Positions 30,754 through 39,808 are shown, numbered from the stretch's first letter. The stretch: 39,808 bases of DNA from Ilumatobacteraceae bacterium (GCA_021298195.1 JAJTEQ010000013.1:1-39808); one strand, 5' to 3'. The notes: generated by a model not told the origin, from the letters alone. A program made the numbers and translations.

Positions 30754-30775
30754 GTGTTCTCCTTTTCGACACGTG
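30746..30775. repeat. Direct repeat TTCGACACGTG over the WXG100 leader
   Basis: TTCGACACGTG occurs at 30746-30756 and again at 30765-30775, separated by 8 bp. The copies flank and overlap the ribosome binding site and start codon of the WXG100 gene. Each contains the palindrome CACGTG. A regulator-binding site is possible but unproven. Confidence 0.5.
30759..30764 (-). promoter_or_regulatory. Ribosome binding site (AAGGAG) of the WXG100 gene
   Basis: AAGGAG lies 5 nt before the GTG at 30753, between the two TTCGACACGTG repeats. Confidence 0.6.
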
Positions 30776-30792
30776 ACGGGTGGGCGAAGGGC

Positions 30793-31314
30793 TCAGTCCG
30801 ACGGTCGCAACAACGGCCACAAGAGGGCCAGGCTGTCGGGCAGGAAGCTCTCCCGCCGGATCATCGCCTCGACGTCCTCCATGGGCGACCACCAGGCCTC
30901 GGTGATCTCGCCATCCGAGAATTGAAACGGACCCGGATGACACACCCGAAAACAGCGGCCGAGCAGACTGACCTGGTCGTCGTCGTACGATCGCGCCCGA
31001 CCGGCGTCGAGCACCTCGCATTCGGCGTCGGTGACACCCACCTCCTCGGCCACCTCACGTGTCGCCGCCGATTCGTACGACTCGCCGCTGGCGACGACTC
31101 CACCCACCGCGATGTCGAACCATCCCGGCCAGACGTCCTTGCCGTCGGAACGTCGATGCACCAGCAATCGACCCTCGCCATCCGTCACGGCCACGAAGAC
31201 CGCGCGATGCCGCAGCCGATCTCGCCGCATCACACTTCTCGGCACGACCCGCAACACCCGATCGTCGATGTCGACCTCATCGACGAGTTCGCCGTTTGCG
31301 TCGTCCACGCTCAT
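30793..31314 (-). CDS. Nudix hydrolase (IDI/YfcD-like)
   Basis: The 173-residue protein has the Nudix box GGVVASGESYESAATREVAEEVGV at about residues 71-94 with all catalytic Glu residues. The N-terminal RHRAVFVAVTDGEGRLLVHRRSDGKDVWPGWFDIAVGG arrangement resembles YfcD/isopentenyl-diphosphate-isomerase-like Nudix proteins. Nudix enzymes cleave nucleoside diphosphates linked to other moieties; the substrate is unknown. The ATG at 31314 has only a weak upstream hexamer, so the start is likely but not certain. Confidence 0.88.
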   Translation of the reverse strand: MSVDDANGELVDEVDIDDRVLRVVPRSVMRRDRLRHRAVFVAVTDGEGRLLVHRRSDGKDVWPGWFDIAVGGVVASGESYESAATREVAEEVGVTDAECEVLDAGRARSYDDDQVSLLGRCFRVCHPGPFQFSDGEITEAWWSPMEDVEAMIRRESFLPDSLALLWPLLRPSD

Positions 31315-31341
31315 CGGTCATTGCCTATCACGTGACGTGTC

Positions 31342-31347
31342 TACGAT
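31342..31347 (+). promoter_or_regulatory. -10 element (TACGAT) of the M20 amidohydrolase gene
   Basis: TACGAT lies 6 nt before the ATG at 31354. Confidence 0.6.
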
Positions 31348-31353
31348 GCTCGT

Positions 31354-32583
31354 ATGTCCCAGCCCAACGACATCTCCACGCTGACCGAGGAAAGCCACGA
31401 TCTGCTCGGTGACGCCATCGCACTGCGTCGGTCGCTCCACGAGTGGCCCGAGCTCGGCAATCATCTGCCCCGTACTCGCGACGAGGTGTTGGCCGCCCTC
31501 GAGGGCCTGCCGCTGGGTATCACCCTGCACGAGACGACCTCGGGCATCGTCGCCACCCTGGAGGGGGATCACCCCGGTCCGACGATGTTGTTGCGCGGCG
31601 ACATGGACGCGCTTCCCATGCCCGAGGACACGGGAGTCGAGTTCAGTTCGCGCGTCGAGAACGCGATGCACGCCTGCGGTCACGACACCCACACCGCCAT
31701 GCTCGCCGGTGCCGCTCGTCTGCTGACGGCCCACAAGAGTCGCCTGCACGGTCGCGTGCTGTTCATGTTCCAGCCCGGCGAGGAGGGCCACAACGGTGCC
31801 GGGCACATGATCGACGAAGGGCTCTTCGACGTCGCACCTTTGTCCAACGGAGAGGCCTCCCCCGTCACCGGGGCGTTCGCCATTCACACCACGTCGTCGC
31901 TTCCCACCGGCTTCGTCAGCACCCGACGCGGTCCGTTGATGGCGTCGAGCGACGTGATCTCCATCGTGCTCACCGGAAAGGGTGGTCACGCCAGCGAACC
32001 GTTCCGCACGTTGGACCCCGTTCCCGCCGCCTGTGAGATCGTGCAGGCGCTGCAGTCGATGATGACTCGTCGTGTCAACACCTTCAATCCGGGCGTCCTC
32101 ACCATCACCCAGATCAACGCGGGCACGACCACCAACGTCATCCCCGAGTCGGCGCACATCAAGGGCACGATCCGGGCCATCAGCGAGACGACCCGCCGGT
32201 TGATTCACGACGGCGTTCGTCGCGTCGCCGAGGGAATCGCCAGTGCGCACGGACTCGAGGTCGAGGTCGAACTCCGTGACGGCTACGACGTCACGGTGAA
32301 CGACGACGACTACGCCGGGCGCGCCGCCGCCATCACCAAGGAACTGATCGGCGTCGATCGCTTCATCGAACTACCCACCCCCGTGATGGGGGCCGAGGAT
32401 TTCGGCTACGTCCTCAATCACGTACCCGGGGCCATGGTGTTCCTCGGGGCGACACCTCTCGACAAGAACCCCGCTCAGGCCGCACCGAACCACTCGAATC
32501 GTGTCTTCTACGACGAGAACTGCATGACGACGGGTATCGCGCTGTACGGCGCGATGGCACTGCGTCACCTGTCGCCCGCCTGA
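31354..32583 (+). CDS. M20-family amidohydrolase (hippurate/IAA-amino-acid hydrolase-like)
   Basis: The 409-residue zinc hydrolase has ALRRSLHEWPELG, TMLLRGDMDALPMPEDTG (metal Asp), HACGHDTHTAMLAGAA, VLFMFQPGEEGHNGAGHMI (catalytic Glu pair) and GAEDFGYVLNHVPGAMVFLGA, which together match the amidohydrolase/hippuricase branch of M20. The dimerisation domain inserts at about residues 185-300. It would cleave N-acyl amino acids or similar amides in the cytoplasm. The substrate is unassigned. Confidence 0.94.
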   Translation: MSQPNDISTLTEESHDLLGDAIALRRSLHEWPELGNHLPRTRDEVLAALEGLPLGITLHETTSGIVATLEGDHPGPTMLLRGDMDALPMPEDTGVEFSSRVENAMHACGHDTHTAMLAGAARLLTAHKSRLHGRVLFMFQPGEEGHNGAGHMIDEGLFDVAPLSNGEASPVTGAFAIHTTSSLPTGFVSTRRGPLMASSDVISIVLTGKGGHASEPFRTLDPVPAACEIVQALQSMMTRRVNTFNPGVLTITQINAGTTTNVIPESAHIKGTIRAISETTRRLIHDGVRRVAEGIASAHGLEVEVELRDGYDVTVNDDDYAGRAAAITKELIGVDRFIELPTPVMGAEDFGYVLNHVPGAMVFLGATPLDKNPAQAAPNHSNRVFYDENCMTTGIALYGAMALRHLSPA

Positions 32584-32601
32584 CGAGCCTCCGGGTCGCG
32601 C

Positions 32602-33450
32602 TCAGCTCGCGGGGCCGGCGGGATAGCGCGCGTCGCCGAGCGTCATCTCCATGAAGGGCTCGATGTTCGGTCCCCGTCGTAGGTGGTGACCACCGTCGAC
32701 GCTGATGCAGGTTCCGGTGATCCACGAACTCTCGTCGCTGAGCAGGAAGCGCACCAGTCGACCGACGTCCTCGGTGGTGCCCACGCGGCCGAGGGGCATC
32801 TGCGCGACGTAGTCGTCGACGACCGGCGGGTAGTTCACCATCGCCTCGGTGGCATCGGTGGGCACCAGACCCGGACGCACCGCGTTGGCCCGAATGTTGC
32901 GACAACCGAGTTCATCGGCGGTCTGTCGGATCAACATCTCGAGACCGGCCTTGCTCACGTCGTACGGAGTCATGAATCGATGCGTCACCGGACCGGCGAT
33001 GGAGGACACCGCCACGATCGAGCCACCACCGTTCGCCGACAAATACGGCACGGAGTGCTTGATGGTGAGGAAAGCCCCGGTGAGGTTGGTGCCGATCACG
33101 CCGTTCCAGTCGTCCAACGCGGTGAGGTGGATGGGTCCACCGGTGCCGAAGCCGGCGTTGGCGACCACCAAGGTGAAGTCGCCCGCCTCGGCACTACGAG
33201 CGCACGCCGCACTCACGCTGTCCTCGTTCGTCACGTCGCACGCCACGGTCAGTACCTGCGCACCCGACGTCGCCGAGGCCCGAAGTTCCTCGGCGGCTGT
33301 TGCGAGTCGATCCGTGTTGCGTGCCGCCAGTACCACCGTCGCTCCGACGGCCACCAGTTCGCGGGCACAACCGAGCCCGATGCCGGATCCACCTCCGGTG
33401 ACGAGTGCGACACGACCAGCGAGGGACCGAGGATCAGAGGTGGTGCTCAT
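32602..33450 (-). CDS. Short-chain dehydrogenase/reductase (SDR family)
   Basis: The 282-residue classical SDR has the NAD(P)-binding TGGGSGIG (18-25), NAG (98-100), active-site Ser within VAVSSIAG and YDVSK (Y163, K167), and the C-terminal GTCISVDGGHHLRRG segment. It oxidises or reduces an unspecified alcohol/ketone substrate. The ATG at 33450 has CATGAT six bases upstream. It is divergent from the second CaiB-type CoA-transferase, suggesting joint use in a catabolic pathway. Confidence 0.92.
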   Translation of the reverse strand: MSTTSDPRSLAGRVALVTGGGSGIGLGCARELVAVGATVVLAARNTDRLATAAEELRASATSGAQVLTVACDVTNEDSVSAACARSAEAGDFTLVVANAGFGTGGPIHLTALDDWNGVIGTNLTGAFLTIKHSVPYLSANGGGSIVAVSSIAGPVTHRFMTPYDVSKAGLEMLIRQTADELGCRNIRANAVRPGLVPTDATEAMVNYPPVVDDYVAQMPLGRVGTTEDVGRLVRFLLSDESSWITGTCISVDGGHHLRRGPNIEPFMEMTLGDARYPAGPAS

Positions 33451-33456
33451 GAACCG

Positions 33457-33462
33457 ATCATG
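33457..33462 (-). promoter_or_regulatory. -10 element (CATGAT) of the SDR gene
   Basis: CATGAT lies 6 nt before the ATG at 33450. Confidence 0.5.
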
Positions 33463-33482
33463 TCACGGTCGACGCGAGCGGG

Positions 33483-33488
33483 CATCAT
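33483..33488 (+). promoter_or_regulatory. -10 element (CATCAT) of the second CoA-transferase gene
   Basis: CATCAT lies 6 nt before the ATG at 33495. Together with the SDR promoter it forms a compact divergent control region of about 44 bp. Confidence 0.45.
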
Positions 33489-33494
33489 AGGAAC

Positions 33495-34718
33495 ATGACC
33501 GAACGCGCGGCCCCGCTGACGGGCATCAGGGTCCTCGATCTCACGCGCGTCCTCGCCGGGCCCCATTGTGGTCGCATGCTGTGCGACCTCGGTGCCGAGG
33601 TCATCAAGGTCGAGCCGCCCGACGGTGATCTCACACGGTTCTCCAGTCCCAAGGTTGGCTCCATGGCCACCTATTTCATGCAACAAAACGCCGGCAAGAA
33701 GTGCGTCAGCATCGACCTGTCCGTGGCCGAGGGTGCCGACATCTTTCGTCGACTCGTCTCCGTCAGCGACGTGGTCATCGAGAACTACCGGGCCGGGGTG
33801 ATGGACCGGCTGGGGCTCGGCTGGTCCACTCTGCGCACCATCAACCCTCGGCTCGTGTACGCGTCGATCAGTGGATACGGCGCGGACGGACCATGGGTCG
33901 ACCGCCGGGCCTACGCCAGCGTCATCGGGGCCGAGAGCGGGATGACCCGGATGCAGGGCGAGTCCCGCGGTGGAGAATTCGCGAACGACCCGTGGTCACA
34001 CGCCGACGTGTACACGGCCCTCGAGACCTCGTCGGCGGTCCTGGCGGCGTTGTTCCAACGCGAACGCACCGGTCACGGCGAGTACATCGACGTCTCCATG
34101 GCCGAGACCATGCTGTACGTGAACGAACACACCCACGATCAACTCTTCGACCGTGACGTCGACCCTCAGTGGGTTCGTTCTTTCCGACCCGGTGACTACC
34201 CGGTGATGACGGTGGCCGACGGCTCCACCGTCGTCATGAGCGCTCATCCCGCCGAACGCGGCACTTTCGAGTTGCTGGTGGCGCTGATGGAGCGGCCGCA
34301 TCTGCTCGACGATCCACGTTTCGCGTCACCACGCGAACGTCTCGGTCATCTCGGTGCACTGCAGGACGAGATGCGCGACTGGGCGGCCACGGTTCCCGAT
34401 GCCACCGAGTTCGAGCGGCGATGCGACGCGCACGGATTCGCCATGGGAGTCATGCGATCCGTTCGCCAGATCGCCGAGAGCGACTGGGCGAGGTCGCGTG
34501 GTGCCATCACCGAGATCGACGACCGCAGCGGAGGGACCATCCGGGTCCCGAACGCACCGTGGCATTTCGAACGGGGCGTCGTCGGTACCTCGGGCACGCC
34601 TCGGTTCCGCGGTGAGGACAACCGATCGGTCCTGCGCGATCTGCTCGGCATGACCGACGAGGCCATCGACGAACTCGAGCGCCGTGACGTGATCAGCGCT
34701 CGACTACCGCGCTCCTGA
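33495..34718 (+). CDS. CaiB/BaiF-type (family III) CoA-transferase
   Basis: This 407-residue protein is a second family III CoA-transferase. It starts LTGIRVLDLTRVLAGPHCGRMLCDLGAEVIKVEPPDGDLTR and has NAGKKCVSIDLSVAEGADIFRRL, VVIENYRAGVMDRLGLG, ASISGYGADGPW, and SHADVYTALETSSAVLAALFQRERTGHGEYIDVSMAE, where the catalytic Asp is expected in SHAD. It differs strongly from the protein at 8770-9894 (for example MTRMQGESRGGEF in place of the ESMSGF region). The acyl donor and acceptor are unknown; the divergent SDR is the best clue to context. Confidence 0.94.
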   Translation: MTERAAPLTGIRVLDLTRVLAGPHCGRMLCDLGAEVIKVEPPDGDLTRFSSPKVGSMATYFMQQNAGKKCVSIDLSVAEGADIFRRLVSVSDVVIENYRAGVMDRLGLGWSTLRTINPRLVYASISGYGADGPWVDRRAYASVIGAESGMTRMQGESRGGEFANDPWSHADVYTALETSSAVLAALFQRERTGHGEYIDVSMAETMLYVNEHTHDQLFDRDVDPQWVRSFRPGDYPVMTVADGSTVVMSAHPAERGTFELLVALMERPHLLDDPRFASPRERLGHLGALQDEMRDWAATVPDATEFERRCDAHGFAMGVMRSVRQIAESDWARSRGAITEIDDRSGGTIRVPNAPWHFERGVVGTSGTPRFRGEDNRSVLRDLLGMTDEAIDELERRDVISARLPRS

Positions 34719-34720
34719 CG

Positions 34721-35365
34721 TCACGCATCGAGGGCGGCGGTCTCCCGGACCAACTGCGTGCCCATGAACCGCGCGACGGGTGGCAACGTGCGCGCCAGAA
34801 CCGGACCGGTGGACACCACGAAGATGATCGTGCCCACACCGATCTGACCGCCGAGCAGGAACCCGATGGTGACGGTGGTGGCTTCGATACCCCAGCGCGC
34901 CACCTGCACGCTGACGCCCTTGTCCACCAGGCCGAGCATCAACAATTCCATCGGACCAGTACCGAGGGTGGTGGCCACGCCCACGGAGATCGACACGTAC
35001 AGGAGGGCCAAGCCGAGGAACATCATGGGGACCCGCGCCAACAGGGAATCAGGATCCGGGATCCGATCGATCACCAGATTGACGACCTGGCCCACCAGCA
35101 CACCACCGATGAGGGTGCCCCACGACGGTGGTCGTCGAACGAGCAACGCCAGCAAGGTGAAGATCGCTCCACTGATCCAGCCCATCGTGCCCACGCCGAT
35201 GTCGAGTTGTTTCGCACCACCGGTCGCCAACACGTCGGCCGGCGCGACGCCGAGTCGCGCCGAGACCATCACCGAAATACCGATGCCAACGCCGACGATG
35301 GCCGACAACAAAGCCGCGGCCCGGAAAACGAACGGACGCGGTTCCGGTCGGCCACTCGCGTTCAC
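34721..35365 (-). CDS. YczE/YitT-like integral membrane protein
   Basis: The 214-residue protein has five or so hydrophobic helices. LSAIVGVGIGISVMVSARLGVAPADVLATGGA and LLYVSISVGVATTLGTGPMELLMLGL resemble the paired repeats of YczE-type bacterial membrane proteins of unknown function. The start is GTG 35365 with TAGGGT six bases upstream. Its stop and the convergent CoA-transferase stop both sit inside the palindrome TGACGTCA (34716-34723). Its role cannot be stated. Confidence 0.8.
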   Translation of the reverse strand: MNASGRPEPRPFVFRAAALLSAIVGVGIGISVMVSARLGVAPADVLATGGAKQLDIGVGTMGWISGAIFTLLALLVRRPPSWGTLIGGVLVGQVVNLVIDRIPDPDSLLARVPMMFLGLALLYVSISVGVATTLGTGPMELLMLGLVDKGVSVQVARWGIEATTVTIGFLLGGQIGVGTIIFVVSTGPVLARTLPPVARFMGTQLVRETAALDA

Positions 35366-35371
35366 GTCCCC

Positions 35372-35377
35372 ACCCTA
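35372..35377 (-). promoter_or_regulatory. -10 element (TAGGGT) of the YczE-like gene
   Basis: TAGGGT lies 6 nt before the GTG at 35365. Confidence 0.55.
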
Positions 35378-35408
35378 GATGGTGACGATTCGTCCGGTTG
35401 AGTGCGAT

Positions 35409-36185
35409 TCAGATCTTCTTCGGAGGACGCGGGATGAACGGGCTCGTTCGCGCGATGTAGTCCTCGTAGCCCTCACGACGCTTCTTCAACGACCGCTCCA
35501 ACAAGGTGACGCCACTGACCCGACGGAGGAACACCGTCATCACCGCCGCACCGACGAGACCCCACGCTCCGGTGCCCGTCTCGACCGCGACGATGGCGAT
35601 TCCCCACCACACGCAGGCGTCACCGAAGTAGTTCGGGTGGCGCGTGTAACGCCACAGGCCACGGTCCATCACCTTTCCGGCATTGGACGGATCACTCTTG
35701 AAACGCGTCAGTTGCGCATCGCCCACGACCTCGAAGAACAGACCGATCAGGTACACGAGAACGCCGATGATCGCCAGAACACCGACGTCGGGAGTGTCGT
35801 CGCCCTGTCCCAACTGAACGGGAAGGGACACGATCCACATCAACGTTCCCTGGAGCCCGAACACGGTGACCAGGCTCACGATCGGGAACCGGGCACCCCA
35901 GTGCTTGCGCATGTTCTTGTAGCGATAGTCCTCGCCGTGCCCGATGTTGCGCCAGGCGAGATAACCGGCCAGTCGCAATCCCCAGAGCGACACCATCACG
36001 GTGAGCAACCACTGTCGCGCCTCCACGCCGTCGCCCACGACCCGCGACACCCACGCCACGACGACGAAGCCAAGCCCCCACACGATGTCGACGATCGACG
36101 CATTCTCGATCACGATGCTGATCACCCACGTGGTCAGCATCGTGATCAGGATCGCGATCGCCGAGAACAACATGACGTCACCCAT
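35409..36185 (-). CDS. DUF1295 / steroid 5-alpha-reductase-like membrane protein (first)
   Basis: The 258-residue protein has about six membrane helices and the family C-terminal motif GLWRYTRHPNYFGDACVWWG, followed by SLKKRREGYEDYIARTSPFIP. This motif is shared by 5-alpha reductases and isoprenylcysteine methyltransferase-like enzymes and probably binds NADPH or a related cofactor. Activity is unknown. The ATG is preceded by GGAGG seven bases upstream, and it begins 4 bp after the acyltransferase-like stop, so they form an operon. A paralogue lies at 37213-38106. Confidence 0.85.
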   Translation of the reverse strand: MGDVMLFSAIAILITMLTTWVISIVIENASIVDIVWGLGFVVVAWVSRVVGDGVEARQWLLTVMVSLWGLRLAGYLAWRNIGHGEDYRYKNMRKHWGARFPIVSLVTVFGLQGTLMWIVSLPVQLGQGDDTPDVGVLAIIGVLVYLIGLFFEVVGDAQLTRFKSDPSNAGKVMDRGLWRYTRHPNYFGDACVWWGIAIVAVETGTGAWGLVGAAVMTVFLRRVSGVTLLERSLKKRREGYEDYIARTSPFIPRPPKKI

Positions 36186-36189
36186 CCGA

Positions 36190-37134
36190 CTACCTCCGTT
36201 CTTCGTCTCGCGCCTTCAGCGCCGTGTCGACTTCGTCGTCCATTCGCATCCACTCGTCGTCGAGCCACGCGGTGAATTCACGGTACGACGACGGAACCTC
36301 GATTCGGGGGATGCGGCGCAGGACGAATCGGATCGGAGGGATCGGTTCCGACAAGGCCCGCAGAATTCCCGAGAAGGTGTCGAGACCCTCGAAACCCACG
36401 TGCCACGCCAACACCACGTCGCAGGTCGCGTTGCCACGCAACATCGCGGCCGCACCGGCCGGGCGCGGGGGTAGCAGGTGTCTCATCGACGAAATTCGGC
36501 CGACGCGTTCGGGGTCCACCTCGGAAATCTTGGCGATGGCTTTGGCCCGCTTGCTCGAGTTCGCCCGCGTGCCCTCCGGGAAAATGATGCCCGCGGTGAC
36601 TTCGTCCATCGACGATGTCAGATCCGCCAGAGCCTCCAACTCCGGCGTCGAGTCGGCGGCGCCCCGATCCAGGAAATGGTTCGGCAGTCGCTGTCCCACC
36701 ACGTCGAGGCACGGGTCGGCGAGGAGTTCTCGCTTCAACACGTATCGCGGCTTCATGCCGGCCACCGTCGTCACCACGTAGGCCGACACCAACGAATCGG
36801 CGAGGCGAGCCTCGACGTTCTCGACGTTCACGCGAACGCCGCACGTGAGTCGTAGAGCCCGCAAGAGGTTGCGGGCCCACCAACGCTGCAACGCGTAATG
36901 CCGACGATGATCGCCCGACCGGCCGATCGTCCAGAACGAGGCCGAAACGAGGACCCCGGCCGTCTCGAGCCACGACCACAGAAGGGCGAAGGCCAACAGT
37001 CGCACGGTGGGCAGGCGGAAGCGTCCCCGCACGACGTCGGCGACGATGCCGAGCACGAGCCACACCGGACTGGCGAGCAACAGCACGATGGCCGCGAGCA
37101 GCAACGCCGGGATCGAGACCAACCGCCTCCTCAT
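36190..37134 (-). CDS. PlsC-like acyltransferase-family protein lacking the HxxxxD motif
   Basis: The 314-residue protein has an N-terminal pair of membrane helices (ALLLAAIVLLLASPVWLVLGIVADVV and LLAFALLWSWLETAGVLVS), then a cytoplasmic domain with YVLKRELLADPCLDVVGQRLPNHFLDRG, and the conserved AGIIFPEGTRAN (near 182-193). At the place where NHxxxxD (or the RHxSxxD form of this group) belongs, the sequence reads NVENVEARLADSLVSAYVV (about 103-120), with no His and seemingly 10-15 residues missing. Catalysis by the usual mechanism is unlikely unless the sequence is wrong. The ATG at 37134 has TAATGT seven bases upstream; longer reading upstream is not supported. Confidence 0.8.
   Translation of the reverse strand: MRRRLVSIPALLLAAIVLLLASPVWLVLGIVADVVRGRFRLPTVRLLAFALLWSWLETAGVLVSASFWTIGRSGDHRRHYALQRWWARNLLRALRLTCGVRVNVENVEARLADSLVSAYVVTTVAGMKPRYVLKRELLADPCLDVVGQRLPNHFLDRGAADSTPELEALADLTSSMDEVTAGIIFPEGTRANSSKRAKAIAKISEVDPERVGRISSMRHLLPPRPAGAAAMLRGNATCDVVLAWHVGFEGLDTFSGILRALSEPIPPIRFVLRRIPRIEVPSSYREFTAWLDDEWMRMDDEVDTALKARDEERR
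36193..36197 (-). promoter_or_regulatory. Ribosome binding site (GGAGG) of the first DUF1295 gene
   Basis: GGAGG lies within the acyltransferase-like gene end, 7 nt before the ATG at 36185. Confidence 0.6.
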
Positions 37135-37141
37135 GCTTCCG

Positions 37142-37147
37142 ACATTA
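37142..37147 (-). promoter_or_regulatory. -10 element (TAATGT) of the acyltransferase-like gene
   Basis: TAATGT lies 7 nt before the ATG at 37134. Confidence 0.55.
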
Positions 37148-37200
37148 GATCGCACGCCGAGGGGCCCCTTCCCATGTGCGCTCGCCGGTCGCGGATCGGA

Positions 37201-37206
37201 CAAGAT
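37201..37206 (+). promoter_or_regulatory. -10 element (CAAGAT) of the second DUF1295 gene
   Basis: CAAGAT lies 6 nt before the ATG at 37213. Confidence 0.5.
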
Positions 37207-37212
37207 GGATGC

Positions 37213-38106
37213 ATGACGACACCACATGCTTCTCGTTGGACCCGCGGGCGTTCCTTCGCCGTGATCATCGGCCTGTACGTGGTGGCGACGGCAATCGCGG
37301 TGATCGTGACCGAGGCGGTGGGCACCGACCATCCGTACCGTGGCCTCGTCCTCGGTTTCGCGGCCTCGGTCGCGTTCCTCTACGTCGCCAGTCAGGTGGT
37401 TCAGAACGGATCGACCTTCGACGCATGGTGGAGCGTCATGCCCCCGGCCCTGGCCGTTTGGTTCGCGATCACCGCCGACGGAAGTGGGGCCCGCAATTGG
37501 GCCATCGCCGCGTGCGCTTTGTTGTGGGGGATTCGTCTGACCGCCAACTGGGCGATCGGATGGACCGGCCTCGATCACGAGGATTGGCGGTATCGCATGT
37601 TGTACGAAACCGCACCCATGCCGCGATGGGCGGTGAGCTTCACCTCCGTGCATCTGTTCCCCCTCGTCGTGGTCACCCTCGGTTCGCTCCCGATCGCCAC
37701 CGCCGTGGCTCACACCTCCGATTCCACCGGTCGTGAGTTCGGGGCCCTCGACGTGGTGGCCATCGTGCTCGCCGTCATCGGCGTGGCGCTCGAGCACTTC
37801 GCCGACGTCGATCTGCGTCGTTTCAACCGCACCAAGAATCCCGGCGACGTTCTGACGGCCGGCCTGTGGAGTCGTTCGCGTCATCCCAACTATCTCGGCG
37901 AGATGTTCTGGTGGTGGTCACTGTTCGTGTTCGCTCTGGCCGCCGACACCGGATCATGGTGGACCGGAATCGGCGCCCTCGCCATGACCGTGATGTTCCT
38001 GACGGCGTCGATCCCGATCGCCGAAAAACGCAGCGCCGAGCGACGCCCGGGTTGGGAGGCCTACAAGGCCTCCACACCCATGCTCATCCCCAAATTGCGC
38101 AAGTAA
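37213..38106 (+). CDS. DUF1295 / steroid 5-alpha-reductase-like membrane protein (second)
   Basis: The 297-residue paralogue of the protein at 35409-36185 has about seven membrane helices and the same signature (GLWSRSRHPNYLGEMFWWWSLF) ending PGWEAYKASTPMLIPKLRK. Its N-terminus is longer by one extra helix. DHEDWRYRMLYETAPMPRWAVSF corresponds to HGEDYRYKNMRKHWGARFPIVS in the first copy. It is divergent from the acyltransferase-like operon. The enzyme activity is unknown. Confidence 0.87.
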   Translation: MTTPHASRWTRGRSFAVIIGLYVVATAIAVIVTEAVGTDHPYRGLVLGFAASVAFLYVASQVVQNGSTFDAWWSVMPPALAVWFAITADGSGARNWAIAACALLWGIRLTANWAIGWTGLDHEDWRYRMLYETAPMPRWAVSFTSVHLFPLVVVTLGSLPIATAVAHTSDSTGREFGALDVVAIVLAVIGVALEHFADVDLRRFNRTKNPGDVLTAGLWSRSRHPNYLGEMFWWWSLFVFALAADTGSWWTGIGALAMTVMFLTASIPIAEKRSAERRPGWEAYKASTPMLIPKLRK

Positions 38107-38152
38107 GCACGATCCGACGTCGCAGCGATCGGCGGCGCTCCCGTGCCGGTGA

Positions 38153-38158
38153 CAGAAT
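38153..38158 (+). promoter_or_regulatory. -10 element (CAGAAT) of the amidohydrolase gene
   Basis: CAGAAT lies 6 nt before the ATG at 38165. Confidence 0.5.
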
Positions 38159-38164
38159 GAACCC

Positions 38165-39808
<1,644 letters not shown>

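Noticed and set aside
36190-37884. A longer N-terminus for the acyltransferase-like protein, beginning at 37884
   Set aside because: It would run antisense through the second DUF1295 gene; the -10 at 37142-37147 supports ATG 37134.

Overview
The window is GC-rich chromosomal DNA (clearly above 60% G+C by eye) with about 43 genes packed on both strands. There are no insertion sequences, tRNA or rRNA genes, and no stretch over 300 bases lacks a gene. The gene set points to Actinomycetota: an acyl-CoA carboxylase beta subunit with a small epsilon subunit, a TIGR03085/mycothiol-isomerase-type protein, a WXG100 protein, and many GTG starts. Most transcription units begin with a -10 hexamer (TAnnnT or close) only 6-8 nt before the start codon, so most mRNAs should be leaderless. 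I infer an Acidimicrobiia-like lineage, but no marker here proves it.

Layout. 1-870: thiolase 3' end, three perfect 25-bp tandem repeats, and a reverse-strand ArsC-family gene whose catalytic cysteine codon is TGA with a hairpin just downstream (candidate selenoprotein). 961-1020: a 60-bp imperfect palindrome. 1059-3359: dnaX-recR. 3440-7109: CopC/CopD-like membrane protein, then accB-type carboxyltransferase and epsilon subunit. 7054-10319: an S4-like membrane protein, divergent from an overlapping operon of metallophosphoesterase, CoA-transferase and nucleoside deoxyribosyltransferase-like protein. 10332-14098: msrA, a three-gene ABC-2 exporter and a GNAT acetyltransferase. 14108-17246: a nucleoside-salvage and amino-acid operon (cdd, deoC, aminotransferase, omega-amidase-like hydrolase). 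17318-20349: acyltransferase, dut, orn and an MBL hydrolase. 20381-27279: sulfatase/phosphodiesterase superfamily enzyme, TIGR03085 protein, GH3 glycosidase, degenerate MBL protein and GH29 fucosidase. 27333-29820: mechanosensitive channel, HAD phosphatase and a secreted deacetylase lipoprotein. 29844-31314: a small WXG100 / MTH1187-like / HTH operon and a Nudix hydrolase. 31354-34718: M20 amidohydrolase, SDR and a second CaiB-type CoA-transferase. 34721-39808: YczE-like membrane protein, two DUF1295 reductase-like proteins around an acyltransferase-like protein that lacks its catalytic motif, and a truncated D-aminoacylase-type amidohydrolase.

The strongest candidate for something undescribed is the gene at 514-867. 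The in-frame TGA lies exactly at the ArsC catalytic cysteine. A leaderless -10 element places the start upstream of that TGA. A perfect 7-bp stem lies at SECIS distance downstream, and the reading frame after the TGA is intact up to the conserved ArsC C-terminus. The last codons of this gene are also the source of the 25-bp tandem repeat. The remaining findings are smaller: loss of catalytic or metal-binding residues in several otherwise intact proteins, divergent genes sharing one CATG, and very widespread leaderless promoter architecture.
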